A stretch of DNA of 64,000 nucleotides from Eulemur rufifrons (GCF_041146395.1 NC_090989.1:249354843-249418842), one strand, 5' to 3'. Shown: positions 46,190-59,625, counted from the stretch's first letter. Program-made: numbers and translations. The notes: generated by a model not told the origin, from the letters alone.

Positions 46190-46960
46190 AAAATTGTATA
46201 CACTTTAGGAAGCTAATATGGTAGTTTAATACAAAGAACTTTGAAAAATGTAGTTGCAGTTATCTAGGTAATTTTTCTTCGGAGAATTTATCCTATGAAA
46301 ATATTCAGACATGCTCAGAATATTATTAGAGGCCGGGCGCGGTGGCTCACGCCTGTAATCCTAGCACTCTGGGAGGCCGAGGTGGGCGGATCGTTTGAGC
46401 TCAGGAGTTCGAGACCAGCCTGAGCAAGAGCGAGACCCCACCTCTACTAAAAATAGAAAGAAATTATATGGACAGCTAAAAATATATATAGAAAAAATTA
46501 GCCGGGCATGGTGGCGCATGCCTGTAGTCCCAGCTACTCGGGAGGCTGAGACAGGAGGATCGCTTGAGCTCAGGAGTTTGAGGTTGCTGTGAGCTAGGCT
46601 GACGCCACGGCACTCACTCTAGCCTGGGCAACAGAGTGAGACTCTGTCTCAAAAAAAAAAAAAAAAAAAAGAATATTATTAGAATTTTCTCTGTCAAAAA
46701 GTGTTGAAAAATGGGCAAGAACCACAGTGTTTAATCATTAGAAATATTTAAATTTTGAGATAGGAAAGCATTAATGTATAACAAAACCATTAAAGTCATG
46801 TTTTTGTAGAATATCTTATGCTATTAGAAAAGAGATTATCATAAGTAATATTAAGTACAAAGGCATAATCTAAAATTATGTACATATCATAATACTAATT
46901 TTAGACATATTAATATTTTTATAGCTACATATATGTATACAATTGATAAAAATTATTTAT
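46190..46960 (+). mobile_element. Ancient L1M ORF2 end, split by Alu
   Basis: 'ggagaatttatcctatgaaa' (46281) and 'ttcagacatgctcagaatat' begin ORF2 C-terminal text, which resumes after the Alu with 'gtgttgaaaaatgggcaaga' (46701), followed by 3' UTR-like text to about 46960. Diverged. Confidence 0.6.
46331..46669 (+). mobile_element. Alu SINE, strepsirrhine type, full length
   Basis: Nearly identical to the 2352 and 63301 copies, including the expanded linker. The perfect TSD agaatattattaga is at 46317-46330 and 46670-46683. It inserted into the ancient L1M. The forward frame at 46395-46592 is Alu-derived and not a gene. Confidence 0.97.
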
Positions 46961-49234
46961 CTATTCATAGTAGAAAACTAACTGAATTTTATTTTCTTCT
47001 CATGGTTTTTCTTTTTCTTAAGTATGTAAAGCCAAAAGCAATATTTATATTCAAATTTTATAATCTAAAATAGTTAATAATGTGTTATAAAACTAAATGT
47101 GTTGACCCCAATAAATATCAAAATAATGAAGTGACTCTCACCAAACACTTCTACAAATATGAAGACCATAATGCCTTAATTTTCAGGGTCTTCTGCAACT
47201 CATGTCATAGCACCTTCTTTAACCAGTACAGGGGCACTAGCAGCGTTCACAAGGTGTTAAATGTAGCAGCACATAAGCTCTGAAACTGGAACAGAGCCAT
47301 ACTCTTGTAAATAATTTGACAAAAGTCCAAGTGAATGTTCTTGCTAACATCAAGGGTTTTCTAAATGAAGCCACTTGGAAGGCTCCTGGGATTCCCCTGA
47401 AATAGCCACTTGACATAATTTTGCACTGTATCAGTAGAATAGTTGTAAACTAATGATTTTGAAACATGTGATAGATTTTAAGTTCTTAGCACATTTATTA
47501 GAAGATGTGGCTATGTAGCTGTTATGGGTATTTAAGGAGCTGGGGATCATCCAAATCACAGCACCCTTGAACAGAATGAGTTATTAAGAGGCTGTAACAA
47601 TAATAGCAGGTTGTTAGAGCAATGTCCTTTTCCCACGGATCTCACAAAGACCCTTGTTAATGTTGCTGAGCCTCAGAGGTAAGTAGGAAGCAAGGATGAT
47701 TTTTTCCATTTACAAGCTATAAAATGTCTCAAGAAGTACCAATCACAATCATGAAATGATGTGAAAGACAAAGTAAAAATTTCTGTCAATTATCAATGCT
47801 TATCAGGAAAAACATATTGATTCTGACTGCATATAGAGGAGAGTGGGGACTGCCAACAGACAATGTGGGTTCACAAAGAGCTAGCTCTATTGTAATATCG
47901 TGCACATTCCTGACTGAACGTTCTGTTATGGCAAGTGGGCTACTATATCAGGGAAATATTTTTTAAAAGTACAAGATTTGGATTTGGGAAAGATCTGTGA
48001 CAAAAATGCTACTTAAATACTGATAAATAAATTTTAATTTGGGACATTTATAGATGATTTGCAGAGAATTTTAATCTGATTAAATTACCTTATCTGGTAA
48101 ACTGTTTTAAGGATGCAACTCAACCTCATTAGACAAGGAAAAATCTAGTTTTATATGGCAGGATTTTACTACTTGTATTATGTGTCAAGCATTTTTTTAT
48201 CATTACTGTGAATGAGTGCTCACGTGACACACAAATTATCAGATAGCAGGAAACTAGAGTTAGAGAGGCCACATGGATTGAGAGATTCAGGATCTAAAAT
48301 AACCTCAGAATCCTGGAACAATGGGGCAAGTCTAACCAGATAGATTTTATTATGAATGAATATAAAGATTAGCACTTAATACTAACAGAAATTCTGTAGA
48401 AGTGAAGAATTGCCTAAATGGGAAGACAATTGACTACAAGTCAATAAGCCCAAAGTAAGATGTATTAAATAGAATTAACATCAACCAGAATCATAGATTG
48501 TCTTAATGTATTAAACAATGATTATGTTTGTTTTAAAAATAAAATAACTAATGATTGTTAATCTAAGTATGTTTTTATTCATTTATTATTTTCATGTTTA
48601 GAACAGTAATATGGGTTAGGGAATACAACACTGTAAGGTGAATAGAAATTTCTCTTTGTCACTCTGTACTCATCTCACCTTTTAGGATATATACCTTTTA
48701 TGTGCATTGGGCTTGTTCTCTTTACGTCAAGAGAATATAAGATAGTCTGTGACTAATTTAGATTATGAAAGAATGTTCTTGATATCACAGTAAGATTTTC
48801 ATTCACAGTTAGTGGAGTAAAAGTGATACAGTGGGAAAATAAATGGTGGATTTTCTGAAGGAAATCATCCCTATGGATACAAGGTAGTGTTGGATTTTAG
48901 ATGCGGTCTGCCCCAGCCCAATTATCTCAATGTATTGGAGCAGGATCCAGAACTGCATTTAGAAACTACAAAGTAAGAAGACCATGTATAAAATAGGTGT
49001 CATTGAAAGTTTGGGGTCTTAATAAATATGAAAGACATTTTTTTAAAAGACAATGCTAGCTTATATATAAACAAACCTTTCTAATATACAAAGCAATTAG
49101 AAACTCCACTGACAGCCCATTTCACTCAGGAAATTAGGACGTTTTTCTTAGAAAACAAAACAGAAATATGTCTAATACATAATATTTTTAAAACATACAA
49201 TGACCTGCAAGAAGCTGAACCATCTGCCCCTGCA
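46961..49234. other. Long stretch without recognised gene
   Basis: About 2.3 kb. The portion near 47480-47980 is repeat-free and compositionally mixed; the rest is AT-rich. No coding frame with a domain. Confidence 0.35.
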
Positions 49235-49665
49235 CTTCTCCCCTCCCTCTCCTGCTAATTCCTCACTCTTACTCTGCTCCAGCCCCCAGCTGCTCCCCCT
49301 TTATTGAATGGAGACTTTGTGCTAGCCTTGGCTCTTTCTGGAGTGCTCTTTCAAAATGCCTTCGTGGTTTTCTCCATCACATTTAGGTCAGAACTCAAAT
49401 GTCTCCTCCTTTGGGGAAAGCGTTAAAATTGCTTTTCACCCCAGAATTCCTGATTCCTCTCCCCACCTTAGTTTTCTTTTTCATCTTTATCAACATCTGG
49501 CACATTCTATGCTGTTCTTACTTTTTCTGTTTTATGTCGGCCTCCCTAAGTAGAAGGTAAGCCCTACCAGTACACTGAATTTTGTCTATTTTGTTCCCTG
49601 CCGTGTTTCCAGCTCCTATAACAGTTTTCTCCCACAGAATATGTGCCTAATCTGTATTTGTTATC
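49235..49665 (+). mobile_element. L2 LINE 3' fragment
   Basis: 'cagaactcaaatgtctcctc' (49390), 'cagaattcctgattcctctc', 'aacatctggcacattctatg' (49491) and 'gtttccagctcctataacag' (49605) follow the 3' end of L2 in order. Ancient mammalian element. Confidence 0.75.
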
Positions 49666-51107
49666 AAGCATAACACATAGATTATTTTTAATCTGTATAG
49701 TAAACACAACCATTCCATTTTGGTAGTTCCATTTCAGAAAAGAGAATATTTTTGTTTTTGCATTTTTGAATATTAATATTGAAGGATTAAGTTACACAGC
49801 TGGTATATTATATAAACAGACATTATATGAAAATATGTTGAATTGAAATATATTGGACTTTACAATACTTTCAATATAACAAAAGATCACCCAAACATAG
49901 CTAAGTCTATATTAATGTCCATAAATTAGCAATCATTTTGGAATTTGTAATTTTTACATTCTGCTATTAGACAATAAAATGATAACTACAAAATAAACAA
50001 AAAAGGAGAGAATAAATAGAGACCTTTAATTTGTATTAAACACTACATTCCGAGCACTAACTGAGAACTGGAACAGGGAGAAACTGCTAGAACAAAAAAG
50101 CCAGTAATTGATTTCAGAAAGCAGCTGCATATCCCCTGTACCTCCAAGCTGTTGCTTTTTCCCGTCTCTCTCTAGTACTACTGCATTTCAGAGATATTGC
50201 ACACATGAATGGACCTATAAAGAATAGAATGAGGAGCAGACCAGGTATCATAATGTTTTGTTGTTGTTTGAACTCTCCTTTTTACAATGTGTCTAGTTCT
50301 CCCCTTCTACTTTTCTGCCTCTTTCTCAGTATGCTTCAATCTCTGTCATATGTCCTCCTCAGATTCCTGATGAACTGTTTCTCTCAGCTCTCAGCAGTGC
50401 CTTTGATACACAAAAGTGAAATTGTTTAGGAGGATGGATGCAGTTAAGAGTAAGAAATGGCAGGCAGCCAAAGAGCTGTCCTTGAGGACAGTTGACAGAA
50501 GGCCATAGGCCTTTTATAGAAGAAGACAGGGAGTTAGACAAGAGATAAGGAAGGTGGTCCAAAGTTTTGATATAACTTACAACCTTCTGTGTGGAAGGTC
50601 ACAATTCTCAACATTCTGGAGATTTGCCAGTCATTAAACTCTGGAGCTATGTCTCTCTGATCACCCGCTCTGTGTTTCCCCTTAACTTGGCTCAAAGCCC
50701 AAAGGCTCTCACGACCAGCCAGCAGCTCTGTCTTCTCCACTTACAAGTTGCCGCTGGTCTGCTGCCATAGGCAAGAGCACTAGACAGTCTTGCACTAGAG
50801 ACATTAATACTTTTCTCTGCTTTTTAGTTTAGTCAACTGAACCATTTCTGCTCTGTAGGTCCCACAGAGCATCTTGATATTATATTTCCCTCTTCTGGGA
50901 ATGTACAACCTTTGTATTATCTGCCAAGGGAAGGTGGACAGGTAGGGGAGTGAGTTTTATGTGTGGTTTCTTCAACTCATCATAAAGTCAGAACGAGTCA
51001 GAGAGTCTAGGTTCAGGGTGAACCATCTTTTTCACCTCACTTTTCATTGTGTAGTTCACCTGCAATGATCTGTAAATACCTGTTTTCTGGGAAATCTAAC
51101 CAATACG
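49666..51107. other. No feature recognised
   Basis: Includes a less AT-rich part (50450-50950). Frames of 67-76 codons carry no domain. Confidence 0.4.
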
Positions 51108-51199
51108 AGAATAAACAAACCACCTACAGAATGGGAAAAAATTTTTGCATACTGCACATCAGATAAAGGACTGATAACAAGAACCTATTCAGAACTCAG

Positions 51200-51850
51200 G
51201 AAAATCAGCAAGAAAAAATCAAGCAACCCTATCAAAAAGTGGGCAAATGACATAAATAGAAACTTCTCGAAAGAAGATATAAGAATGGCTAACAAACATA
51301 TGAAAAAATGCTCAACATCCCTAATCATCAGAGAAATGCAAATCAAAACCACAATGAGATATCACTTAACCCCAATGAGAATGGCCTTTATCAAAAAAAC
51401 CTAAAACAACACATGTTGGCGTGGGTGTGGAGAGACAGGAACACTCATACACTGCTGGTGGGACTGCAAACTAGTGCAATCCCTGTGGAAAGCATTATGG
51501 AGGTATCTTACACAGATTCAACTAGACCTGCCATTTGACCCAGCAATCCCATTACTGGGCATATACCCAAAGGAAAAAAGGTCATTCTGTAACAAAGACA
51601 CATGTACCCGAATGTTTATAACAGCACAATTCACAATAGCAAAGATGTGGAAACAACCCAAATGCCCATCAATACATGATTGGATTAGTAAGCTGTGGTA
51701 TATGTATACCATGGAATATTACTCAGCTATAAGGAATAATGAAGATACGACATCTCTGTGGTGCTCCTGGAGAGAGTTGGAACCCATTCTATTAAGTGAA
51801 GTATCCCAAGAATGGAAAAACAAGCATCACATGTACTCACAGAAAATTGG
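51200..51850 (+). pseudogene. L1 ORF2 C-terminal remnant
   Basis: The frame 51474-51850 reads the ORF2p C-terminus ([40 protein letters not shown]). Near the end MYSPENWFP has become MYSQKIGFP through a small deletion, so the natural stop is missed and the frame runs into the 3' UTR. An upstream stop interrupts the Cys-rich region. Not functional. Confidence 0.88.
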
Positions 51851-51910
51851 TTTCCCTGAACATCACCTAAATACACATCTGGGAATGACACCAACTGGAT
51901 ATCAGACTGA

Positions 51911-52100
51911 GGTGGGGGGTGGGGGAGGGGATGGGGGTATGCCTACACAATGAGTGCATTGCGCACCATTTGGGGAATGGTAACGCTTGAAGGTGCTGAC
52001 TCGGGAAGGGGTGGTGGGGAAGGGAGGGATATATACCTACATGATGGGTGCAACGCGCACGACCTGGGGAACAGACACGCCTGGAGTTCTGACTTGGGGG
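51911..52100 (+). repeat. Duplicated ~94-bp G-rich unit of L1 3' UTR
   Basis: Unit A is about 51911-52004 and unit B about 52005-52100. Each has a G-run block, then 'cctaca..atg.gtgca' with GCGCAC, then 'ggaa..g..acgc' and a TGACT. Unit A opens with runs of six and five G separated by one T, suitable for a G-quadruplex. One unit is present in the 16959 and 8977 elements. Confidence 0.8.
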
Positions 52101-52299
52101 GAAAGGCGGTACATGGGCAACGTATGTAACCTGCAATTCTGTATCCCCCATAACAATAAGATGAAATAAAAAAAATAAACAAATAAATAAAATATATGTT
52201 ATAAAATTATAATTGCCATGAAGAAAATTAATTGATAAGATGCTAGAGGGTGATGCTAATTGGACAGGGTTTTTCACTGATAACATGATATCAGATGAG

Positions 52300-52445
52300 A
52301 GGTGTCAGTTCCCACCCTAGATTATGCTCCACTGGGATATAAGCTCAGTAAGGGCAAACATTTATTTTTTATTCCTACTCTGAACCCAGGGCCTAGAATA
52401 ATCCTGACACATATTGATGTCCAAAAATAGTTGTTTAAAAAAATT
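52300..52445 (+). mobile_element. L2 LINE extreme 3' end
   Basis: 'gggatataagctcagtaagg', 'gcaaacatttattttttatt' and 'cccagggcctagaataatcc' then 'gacacatattgatgtccaaa' match the terminal 3' region of L2. Confidence 0.7.
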
Positions 52446-54409
52446 GGTAAATGAAGCAATATTCTTTTCAGCCTTCTCTTTCTAAAAAAAGCAGGCAATT
52501 TGGTAACGCACTTTAAAATAATTCTGATTAATTTTTTAAATCATATAATCTGTTTATAAAAGTTTAAACCTTAGCCATCTAGATATATCGGCTAACTGGA
52601 GCAATTCATTACCCAAAAGTTTCTGTACCTTTGTAAAAAACAAAAAGGAACCCACAGGAAAGACAAACTGATACAATGGAAGGAGAGGGAGTCCTTTCTC
52701 CTTTCAGTTCAATTCATTTAATCTAGTTTTCTTATCTGCCTTTTGAGATAATGTCTATTTCTGCACTCATAACACAAAAATACTTTTGTCGATGAATTTT
52801 ATTTTCTTCTGAAAGGAAAGAGTATTACGGATATCACAGTCAAGCTAACCTTTTCGGGATCTGTCTGTCACTTGTGTGACTTATATACAAAACAGGAAAG
52901 CAAAGAATAAAGTCAAGAGGGCACTTGGGGCCTATAGAGATTAATAGATTTTAGAATCTTTCACCTCCAAGTTATTAATTCAAATTGACCTAGTTCAAAG
53001 TGGCCAAGGTGAAGCCTTTCTGTTGTATATATTTAAAACCCTATTTTGGTTTAAAGAGGTAGCTTTTAAAAGAAAGATGCGCCAGGCAGAAAGGGCCAGC
53101 AAAGGCCAGTCAAGGTCATGGAACTGGAATAAGTTTTGAAGACATGGACGGTGTTGAATTATTTTGTCTTCCTAAATACATAAATCAAATTAATCTATGT
53201 ATGGTCATAGATACATCATATTCATATTGTAGGCAAAATTTGTGAAATGAATTTGAAATCATTGATAGCTCTTTTATTTTGTTTCTTAAACTTGGTGTCT
53301 TGTGACAGATACTAGGTTTGAACAAGAAGACATTTTCCATTTTAGAGTTCATAAGGATAGAAATTAAAATAAGAACAATAAGATCATATTTTTATAGCAA
53401 GAATGCATGCAATTTTGGGGTGTAGTTTATATCACTCACCTCTGGTGGAGTCCAGACTAGTGATACGGTATCTACGTTTCTGTGAGGAGGCATGAAGCTA
53501 TTAGCAACATGATTATACAAGTGTAGTTTCAAGACAACTTTTAATTCCCATTTTTTTTCATTAGGGGATAGCCAATAGAAGTGATCTAGTTAAAACATTC
53601 TGTAGAATTTAGGTACAGAAAAATAGTATGTCAAGTGCATAGTTATGCAAATGTGTAAGTGCTTGCGTACACCCGGGAACTCACAGGTGACTCTACCTTG
53701 AAATATGGCATTAACTTAGCTGATCTCTTATTTTCTGCAGAAAAAAACTTACATATCAATTATGTGGAACACATAACAACACAAAATATATAACATTTTG
53801 CTTTATTATAATATGATTTAAATCATATCTTTGCTGTTCTGTTTTCCATTATTCATGGAGAGTTTGTAATACATCAAGCTTATTTACTCATTGTTTATCC
53901 TTACTTACAAATTTTAAAACATGCAAGTTGTTTATAAATTATATAAGTATACTTATAAATATACACATGCAATATATGTAACTGTACATGTAAATTGCAT
54001 TTTATAGTGTTTATTCTTCAAAGCAGTAGTTTTCAAATGTGTAATAATTAAAATAACTAATCTTAAAATGAAGGCATACATGGAATTTCATTTTTGAAAT
54101 GCAGAATGTAGCTCAGACCCCTCAGCTTTCCAGTGAACTGTATCTTTTCACTCAGGACAGGTAGATATGCACTGAATCAAAAAAAAATAAATAAATAAAT
54201 GTTAGGCCCTATTTTAAAACTGAGCATTCTGAAATGGAATCTGTCTTTTTTATTTCATTTAGTATATAAATTAATTTCATTAGTATGTATTCAACTCAAT
54301 ATTTATGTTTTTGAGTGCAGTTCACACACAAATATGCATAGATATGAAAGCAAATTTTAGGAAGTAAGATACAAGCTTTCCTTTAAAAAAGCTGATAAAG
54401 AATTAAAAA
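52446..54409. other. No gene recognised; short (AAAT)n
   Basis: About 2 kb of AT-rich, apparently non-repetitive DNA. A short AAAT run is at 54180-54200. Confidence 0.4.
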
Positions 54410-56450
54410 AACATAGTGAAAGAGTTTATAGCAAAAACTATCTCTTTGCCCCATAAAAAAGAAAGGTACCTAAAATAAAGATTGGCTCAGAAAGTTTAAA
54501 AATAAGTGGCACACAAAAATATAGTGACCATGATCTTATCATTCATAATATAAACAAAGACAAAATAGTATTATTTAATATAAATAAGACCTTATAATGC
54601 TAAAGGTAAAAAATGAAGAATTGCTAATACTTTATCCCTTCGAACTCCCTCAGTGCACCATACCCAAATGTTATCAATACCAATTATAATACTATATAAT
54701 ACTATAGTTATACTGCAGCATAACATTATAATGTTATAACACTAATTCGCAACTAAGAATTGCTAATATCTATGTACCCAATAATGCAACAATATTTGCA
54801 TAAAATCTTACTAAGATGCAAGAAAAATCAGAAAGAAATCAACAATTATAAGATAATTTTGTATTTATCTCTCTATACAAGACAGAATCAGTGAAAAAAA
54901 CAGCATTAGGAATGAAAGAGGCAGTGACAAAATAAGCAGTAAGGTAGATCTTATAGAAGCACACGGAATGTTTACAAACACTGGCAATATATTCAGCCAA
55001 AAAGACAATCTCCATAAATCCCAAAATATGGAAATAGTACAAATATTCTCTGAACAAAATGTGATTAAACTAGAATTTGCTGCTAAATAAAAGGAAGTAC
55101 TTAGGCAATAAGAATCTATAAATAAATGAATATCAAGCACAAAGAGCTTGAGATACTAAAAAATTTGAACCAAAAAAGTAAACAGAAGAAATTTAAATAT
55201 AAAAGCAGAATTTAATAAGTTATTATTGAAAAAAAGTAGAACTAATAAACAGAGGTGCTGAACAATTTTAAAAAATAATAAAATAATCAAGTAATATACC
55301 AATTATATAAAACAAAGAGGAGTAAGCATAGATAAAAAGCAAGTCCTTCCCAGCTACTCAAGAGGATGAGGTGGAAGAATAGTTTGAGCCCAGGAGTTCG
55401 AGGCTGTAGTATGCAATGATCACACCTGTGAATAGCCACTACACTCTAGCCTGGGCAACACAGAAAGATCTTATCTCTAAAACAAAATGAACATAAAAGT
55501 AAATTAGCTCTTGAAAAGGAGGAAATGGTCATCAAAAGAGACCATGTTACAAAAATCACAAGAGACTTCTGTGCACAATTGTATGCAAATACATTTGAAA
55601 ATCTAGATGAAAGCCATAACTTTCTAGGAAAATAAAATATACCCAAGCTCATTAGAGATAGAGTTCAAACAGAATAATTTCCATAGAAGAAATAGAAGAA
55701 ATGTGACAAAAAGCTCTCCTACACAAAAGCATAAGCCCCAGATAGTTTCATGTGAATATTCTCAAATATCTTTAAAGATTTTATTATACAAATACTACTG
55801 AAACTATTTGAAAGCATCAGAAAATACATAAAACTTCTCAAAATTTTATATAATAATTATAGCAATGATATTAAGAACTGAAAAAGGTTATATATTTTTT
55901 TCAAATAAATACTTTTAAAATAATAAAAAAGAAAATGATCAACCTCACTTATAAAGAACAAACATTTGAACTCTCATTAAATGAAAAAGAATCCAAGAGT
56001 ATATTAAAATTATAATGCACTATGACCAAATGAGGTTTACTCTAGAAATGCTAAAGCAATTCAGCATCACTAAGTCCATTGATATATCTTATATTAATTG
56101 ATCTAATAGAAAAAATACAATTATCTTATTAGAAGCTGAAAATGAATTTGACAAAATTCAAAACCCATTCCTTAATGCATGCAATAAAATAGAAACAGAT
56201 ATAGGCATAGACGGATTTCTTTTACATGATAAAATATAAACCAGTTGGCTCAAAATTTCACATCTCACCTTATGGAAATTATTAGATATTTAGCATAATT
56301 TCAATAAAAGGGTGACTTATGTTATTGCTACTATTTTACATGGTTTTTGAAATTATTAGCTAATGAAATGAGGCAAAGTAAAACTATTAGAGGCATATAA
56401 GTTGAAAAGGAAGAGAACAAAATTACACTGACTTTGTTAGAGAGAAAGAG
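54410..56450 (+). mobile_element. Ancient L1M ORF2 (5' and RT region)
   Basis: Badly eroded but ordered ORF2 text: 'tctatgtacccaataatgca' (54770), 'cacacggaatgtttacaaac' (54960), 'acagaggtgctgaacaa' (55249), 'caccaaatgaggtttactct'-like text at 56022-56045, and 'ctgaaaatgaatttgacaaa' (56136). It spans endonuclease-end to reverse transcriptase coding with stops throughout. An Alu fragment interrupts it at 55349-55487. Confidence 0.75.
55349..55487 (+). mobile_element. Alu right-arm fragment (old)
   Basis: 'cccagctactcaagaggatg', 'gagcccaggagttcgaggct' and 'ctctagcctgggcaacacag' give a single right-arm unit without the left arm and with no long tail. Confidence 0.88.
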
Positions 56451-56969
56451 ATGACCCTGACTACTGTATTCAATTTTCTTTTTGACAAAGTAAACATTAG
56501 TATTGATAACATTTGGATATGGTGTGTCAAGGGAGTTGAAAGTGAGAGAGGATAAGCGAATATCACATTTAGGGCACACACTATTGTCATAGCAGCCTTG
56601 GCCCTCTACCCATCATTGTGCCTAACTTGCACAATTGCATAGCTTTCGTGTCACTATAAAATGGATCGTACTCACTTTGTAACATTAAGTTAAAAAGTAT
56701 ATCATTTACTTATTTTAGAATTACCAAATTACTCCTGGATACTGAGATATATTAGAAGACTAATATTCTTGGACTTCTCTTGCACATATTTGTTTTCATT
56801 TTCCGTGCATGCTGTATTTCTAATTTCACCTGCTGTATAATATAAATGACTCTTTTCATTCTACGTAGAGAGCTAATGATATAAAGAAACATTGTGAGCA
56901 AGTAAAAGCATCCTAGAGAAATGTTTAGGTCATTTTTAAAAGTAGAGCCATAGCTCACCATGTGCCCTT
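56451..56969. other. No feature recognised
   Basis: Possibly continued eroded L1 to about 56540, otherwise unassigned. Confidence 0.35.
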
Positions 56970-57110
56970 TCCTTTCTCTTTTCTAGGCATCTGTTTCATT
57001 ATCTGTGAAATTATCCTCAGTCTCATACTGACGTTATTTATGTGGGTGGAATGAAAATAATGTTGACATTATGAAATATAATGCTTTATATAAATGAGAT
57101 GTATTATTTT
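56970..57110 (+). mobile_element. MIR fragment (possible)
   Basis: 'gcatctgtttcattatctgt' and 'gaaatataatgctttatata' fit diverged MIR. Confidence 0.45.
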
Positions 57111-58164
57111 TACAAAAATGAATTATTTTGGAAAAATGGAAACATAACCACTTAAGGGGTGGAACATAGCAGCTGTTGAATAGTACACTTATAGAACAAC
57201 AGCACAATTTGAAAAAGGGTGTGAGGATCTGCTATCTAATTTTATTTTTCAAAATGAAATTACTGGGAGAATTGAGCTCTGCAGCATAGTGCAATTATCT
57301 TAATAGGAACTGGCCAGGGAACAAGGGTTAATAGCCTCATCTTTTTCAGGGACTTGGTTTTAATTTGATACCAAAAAATGATCTGATTTTATGACAGTAC
57401 TAAAATAGAAGAACACAGATTAATAATACTTAAATTAAGTTTTCCAGTGACCAAACCCTCCTCCTTATTCTTGGGACTCACAGTTTTGTTTTGGTTTCTA
57501 TTTTTCAATAGAAAGAACCTAAATCATTTATACTATCAGAATAAGGCTGATCAGACTATCAAATTCCATAAGCTTAAAAAAAAATTCATTGGAAAAATAT
57601 GATGAACTTCAGAACAACTTCAAATATATAATGTTTGGGAGATTGTCATTATTCTTTTTTTTTTTCAATCTAGGTAGATTTATGTAGCCTTGAGTAGAGA
57701 ATTTCTGTTTTCATTCCACTACTCTAATATCAACTTCATCAATCAATCTTTAGATACTCAACATATCAAGGATAAATCAATTTTGAGAAATAAACCACAT
57801 AAATTCCACTAGGTAAAAATGTATTAGGAAGCAGGTTTGATTGGATTGAATGCTTAACATTAATACATTAGACATCTTGGGTTGTATTACGTATGAAATA
57901 ATTGTTAATATTGTTCAATTATAATCTTAAACCTGATACCACCTTCCCCCTTTTTATTAAAAGTAGATCATTTTCCCACTTAACCTAATTGTGAAAATAT
58001 TTTTAATGTATTTTATACAATAGTATGATTATCACATGATTTATTGGACAGGAAAGTAGCAATTAATGTGGTTTGGTGTAATATATTTCTTTACTTTAGA
58101 ACAATGATGTGAACATAAAATCTTACCTTCCAAATGTGAAATATATTTACATATTACCAAAGAG
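57111..58164. other. No feature recognised
   Basis: AT-rich, probably single-copy. A T-run lies at 57654-57666. Confidence 0.4.
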
Positions 58165-58270
58165 TATGATCCCCTGGCTCTGTGACTTTACATACTTCAT
58201 TTAAATTTTATCTGATTTCATTTTCTCATCTGCATAATAGAGATAATAGAACCATGAAGTTCAGATCAAA
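58165..58270 (+). mobile_element. MIR fragment
   Basis: 'cctggctctgtgactttaca', then 'ttttctcatctgcataatag' and 'agataatagaacc', in MIR order. Confidence 0.55.
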
Positions 58271-58370
58271 TAGTTTATTGAGGCTTATTCACAAGAAGGG
58301 TTAAAGAGGAAAGATGATGAATCATAATGTTGGAGATAAAATCCTATGGTAAATCATTATGGATAATCAA

Positions 58371-58482
58371 TTCTCCTAGTTCCCCACTCCTTTCTGACAT
58401 GTGAGAAAATTGCACTACATGATTCTCCTATTTCCCCACTCCTTTCTGACATGTGAGAAAATTGCACTACGATTCTCCTAGT
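58371..58482. repeat. ~51-bp tandem duplication
   Basis: Unit 1 is 58371-58422 (52 bp) and unit 2 is 58423-58472 (50 bp, lacking one 'at'). A third partial start, ttctcctagt, is at 58473-58482. Units are nearly identical, so the duplication is recent. The minus frame at 58357-58560 translates it and is not a gene. Confidence 0.95.
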
Positions 58483-59610
58483 TAGGTGCGCCATATGAGC
58501 ATTATACAATTCTCTTATGTTTCTTTTCTTGCCATGGCAGACCTTAAGGTTCAGGCCCATGTGGTTGTATAATCCTGCAGTGCCTGCATCAGCCTAACTC
58601 CCTGAGTGGCCACAACAAAGCTTCTGTAACTGGTGTTGGACATGTAGCATGAATGACAAATTGACCTTTTTTATTCAAATCCACTGAAAGTTGGGGTTGT
58701 TGTTAACCACAAAATAAATTAGCTCATATTTAGTGTTCCATTCTTGGGATAGTTATAAAAGTGAGGTATATACATAGGTTAAAAGGTAAGAGAAGACAGA
58801 ATTGTAAATACACATAAAATAAGTGGAATAGGGAGAATATAAATGACTCCTTTAATATTGATGTAATTGATTATCAATCTATTTTACCAGAAAAAGAAAT
58901 AATAAATATGTAAATAACATTTCTAATAAACAGAAAATCTCCTTAAATTTCAAACTAGGTAGTTCACTTTAATCTACTTTGAAAAGTTTGTAAGAGAATT
59001 TTATAGGTACTTTTATTGCCCATCTTACTAAATACATATGTGCTGAGGAAAGATAAGGATCATTAATGCTCTCAATATACCAATAAATTTAGTTCCAGTT
59101 GTTAACAGAATGGATTGAGGGGTGAAATATTGGGCAATTTTACATGCTTTGTTTTATATTTCTGAAATATATTTCTTCAATAAGATCTGTCTGTTTTTCT
59201 ATATGCAAAGAAAAATAAAGATTAAAACAAAAGATTCCATAAAATGATTATTCAAAGTTTCTTTGTACATAATTAAATTATACGAATCACATTGTGATAC
59301 CCACAGGAAAATGTTGAAATAAAATCTTAGACGCTTTTAAATATAAGATGAAAAGATTTAAATATGTAACCTTTAAATTACTATTAGTCTAATCAACATG
59401 GACCTAGATTTGTACTCCCATTTATTAATAAAAACATCTAGCCAAAGATTTTGGCTTTTTCAGAAAGAAAGTGTTTTCTGTATTGTGAAAGTTTCATCCA
59501 ACCTCAGATGATACCTACAACTGAGATTAGGGAGACAATCAGTAAAAGGATTAGATTGAAATTATTTATTTTTTAATGAACACAATTGCCTATTCTATAG
59601 ATGTCACAAA
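58483..59610. other. No feature recognised
   Basis: AT-rich, no gene or named repeat. Confidence 0.4.
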
Positions 59611-59625
59611 TAATTAACACACTTT

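Larger units (their letters stand above)
51108..52191 (+). mobile_element. Young L1, 1.08 kb, 5'-truncated
   Basis: Begins within ORF2 ('cagaatgggaaaaaattttt', 51127), continues to the ORF2 stop region at about 51850, then a 3' UTR of ~300 bases and an A-rich tail. Closely related to the reverse copy at 16959. The 3' UTR has two tandem G-rich units. No TSD was recognised; the left edge at 51108 is approximate. Confidence 0.94.

Noticed and set aside
58371..58482. Tandem units as a CRISPR array or satellite
   Set aside because: Only two full contiguous units without spacers, in a vertebrate genome; a plain tandem duplication.
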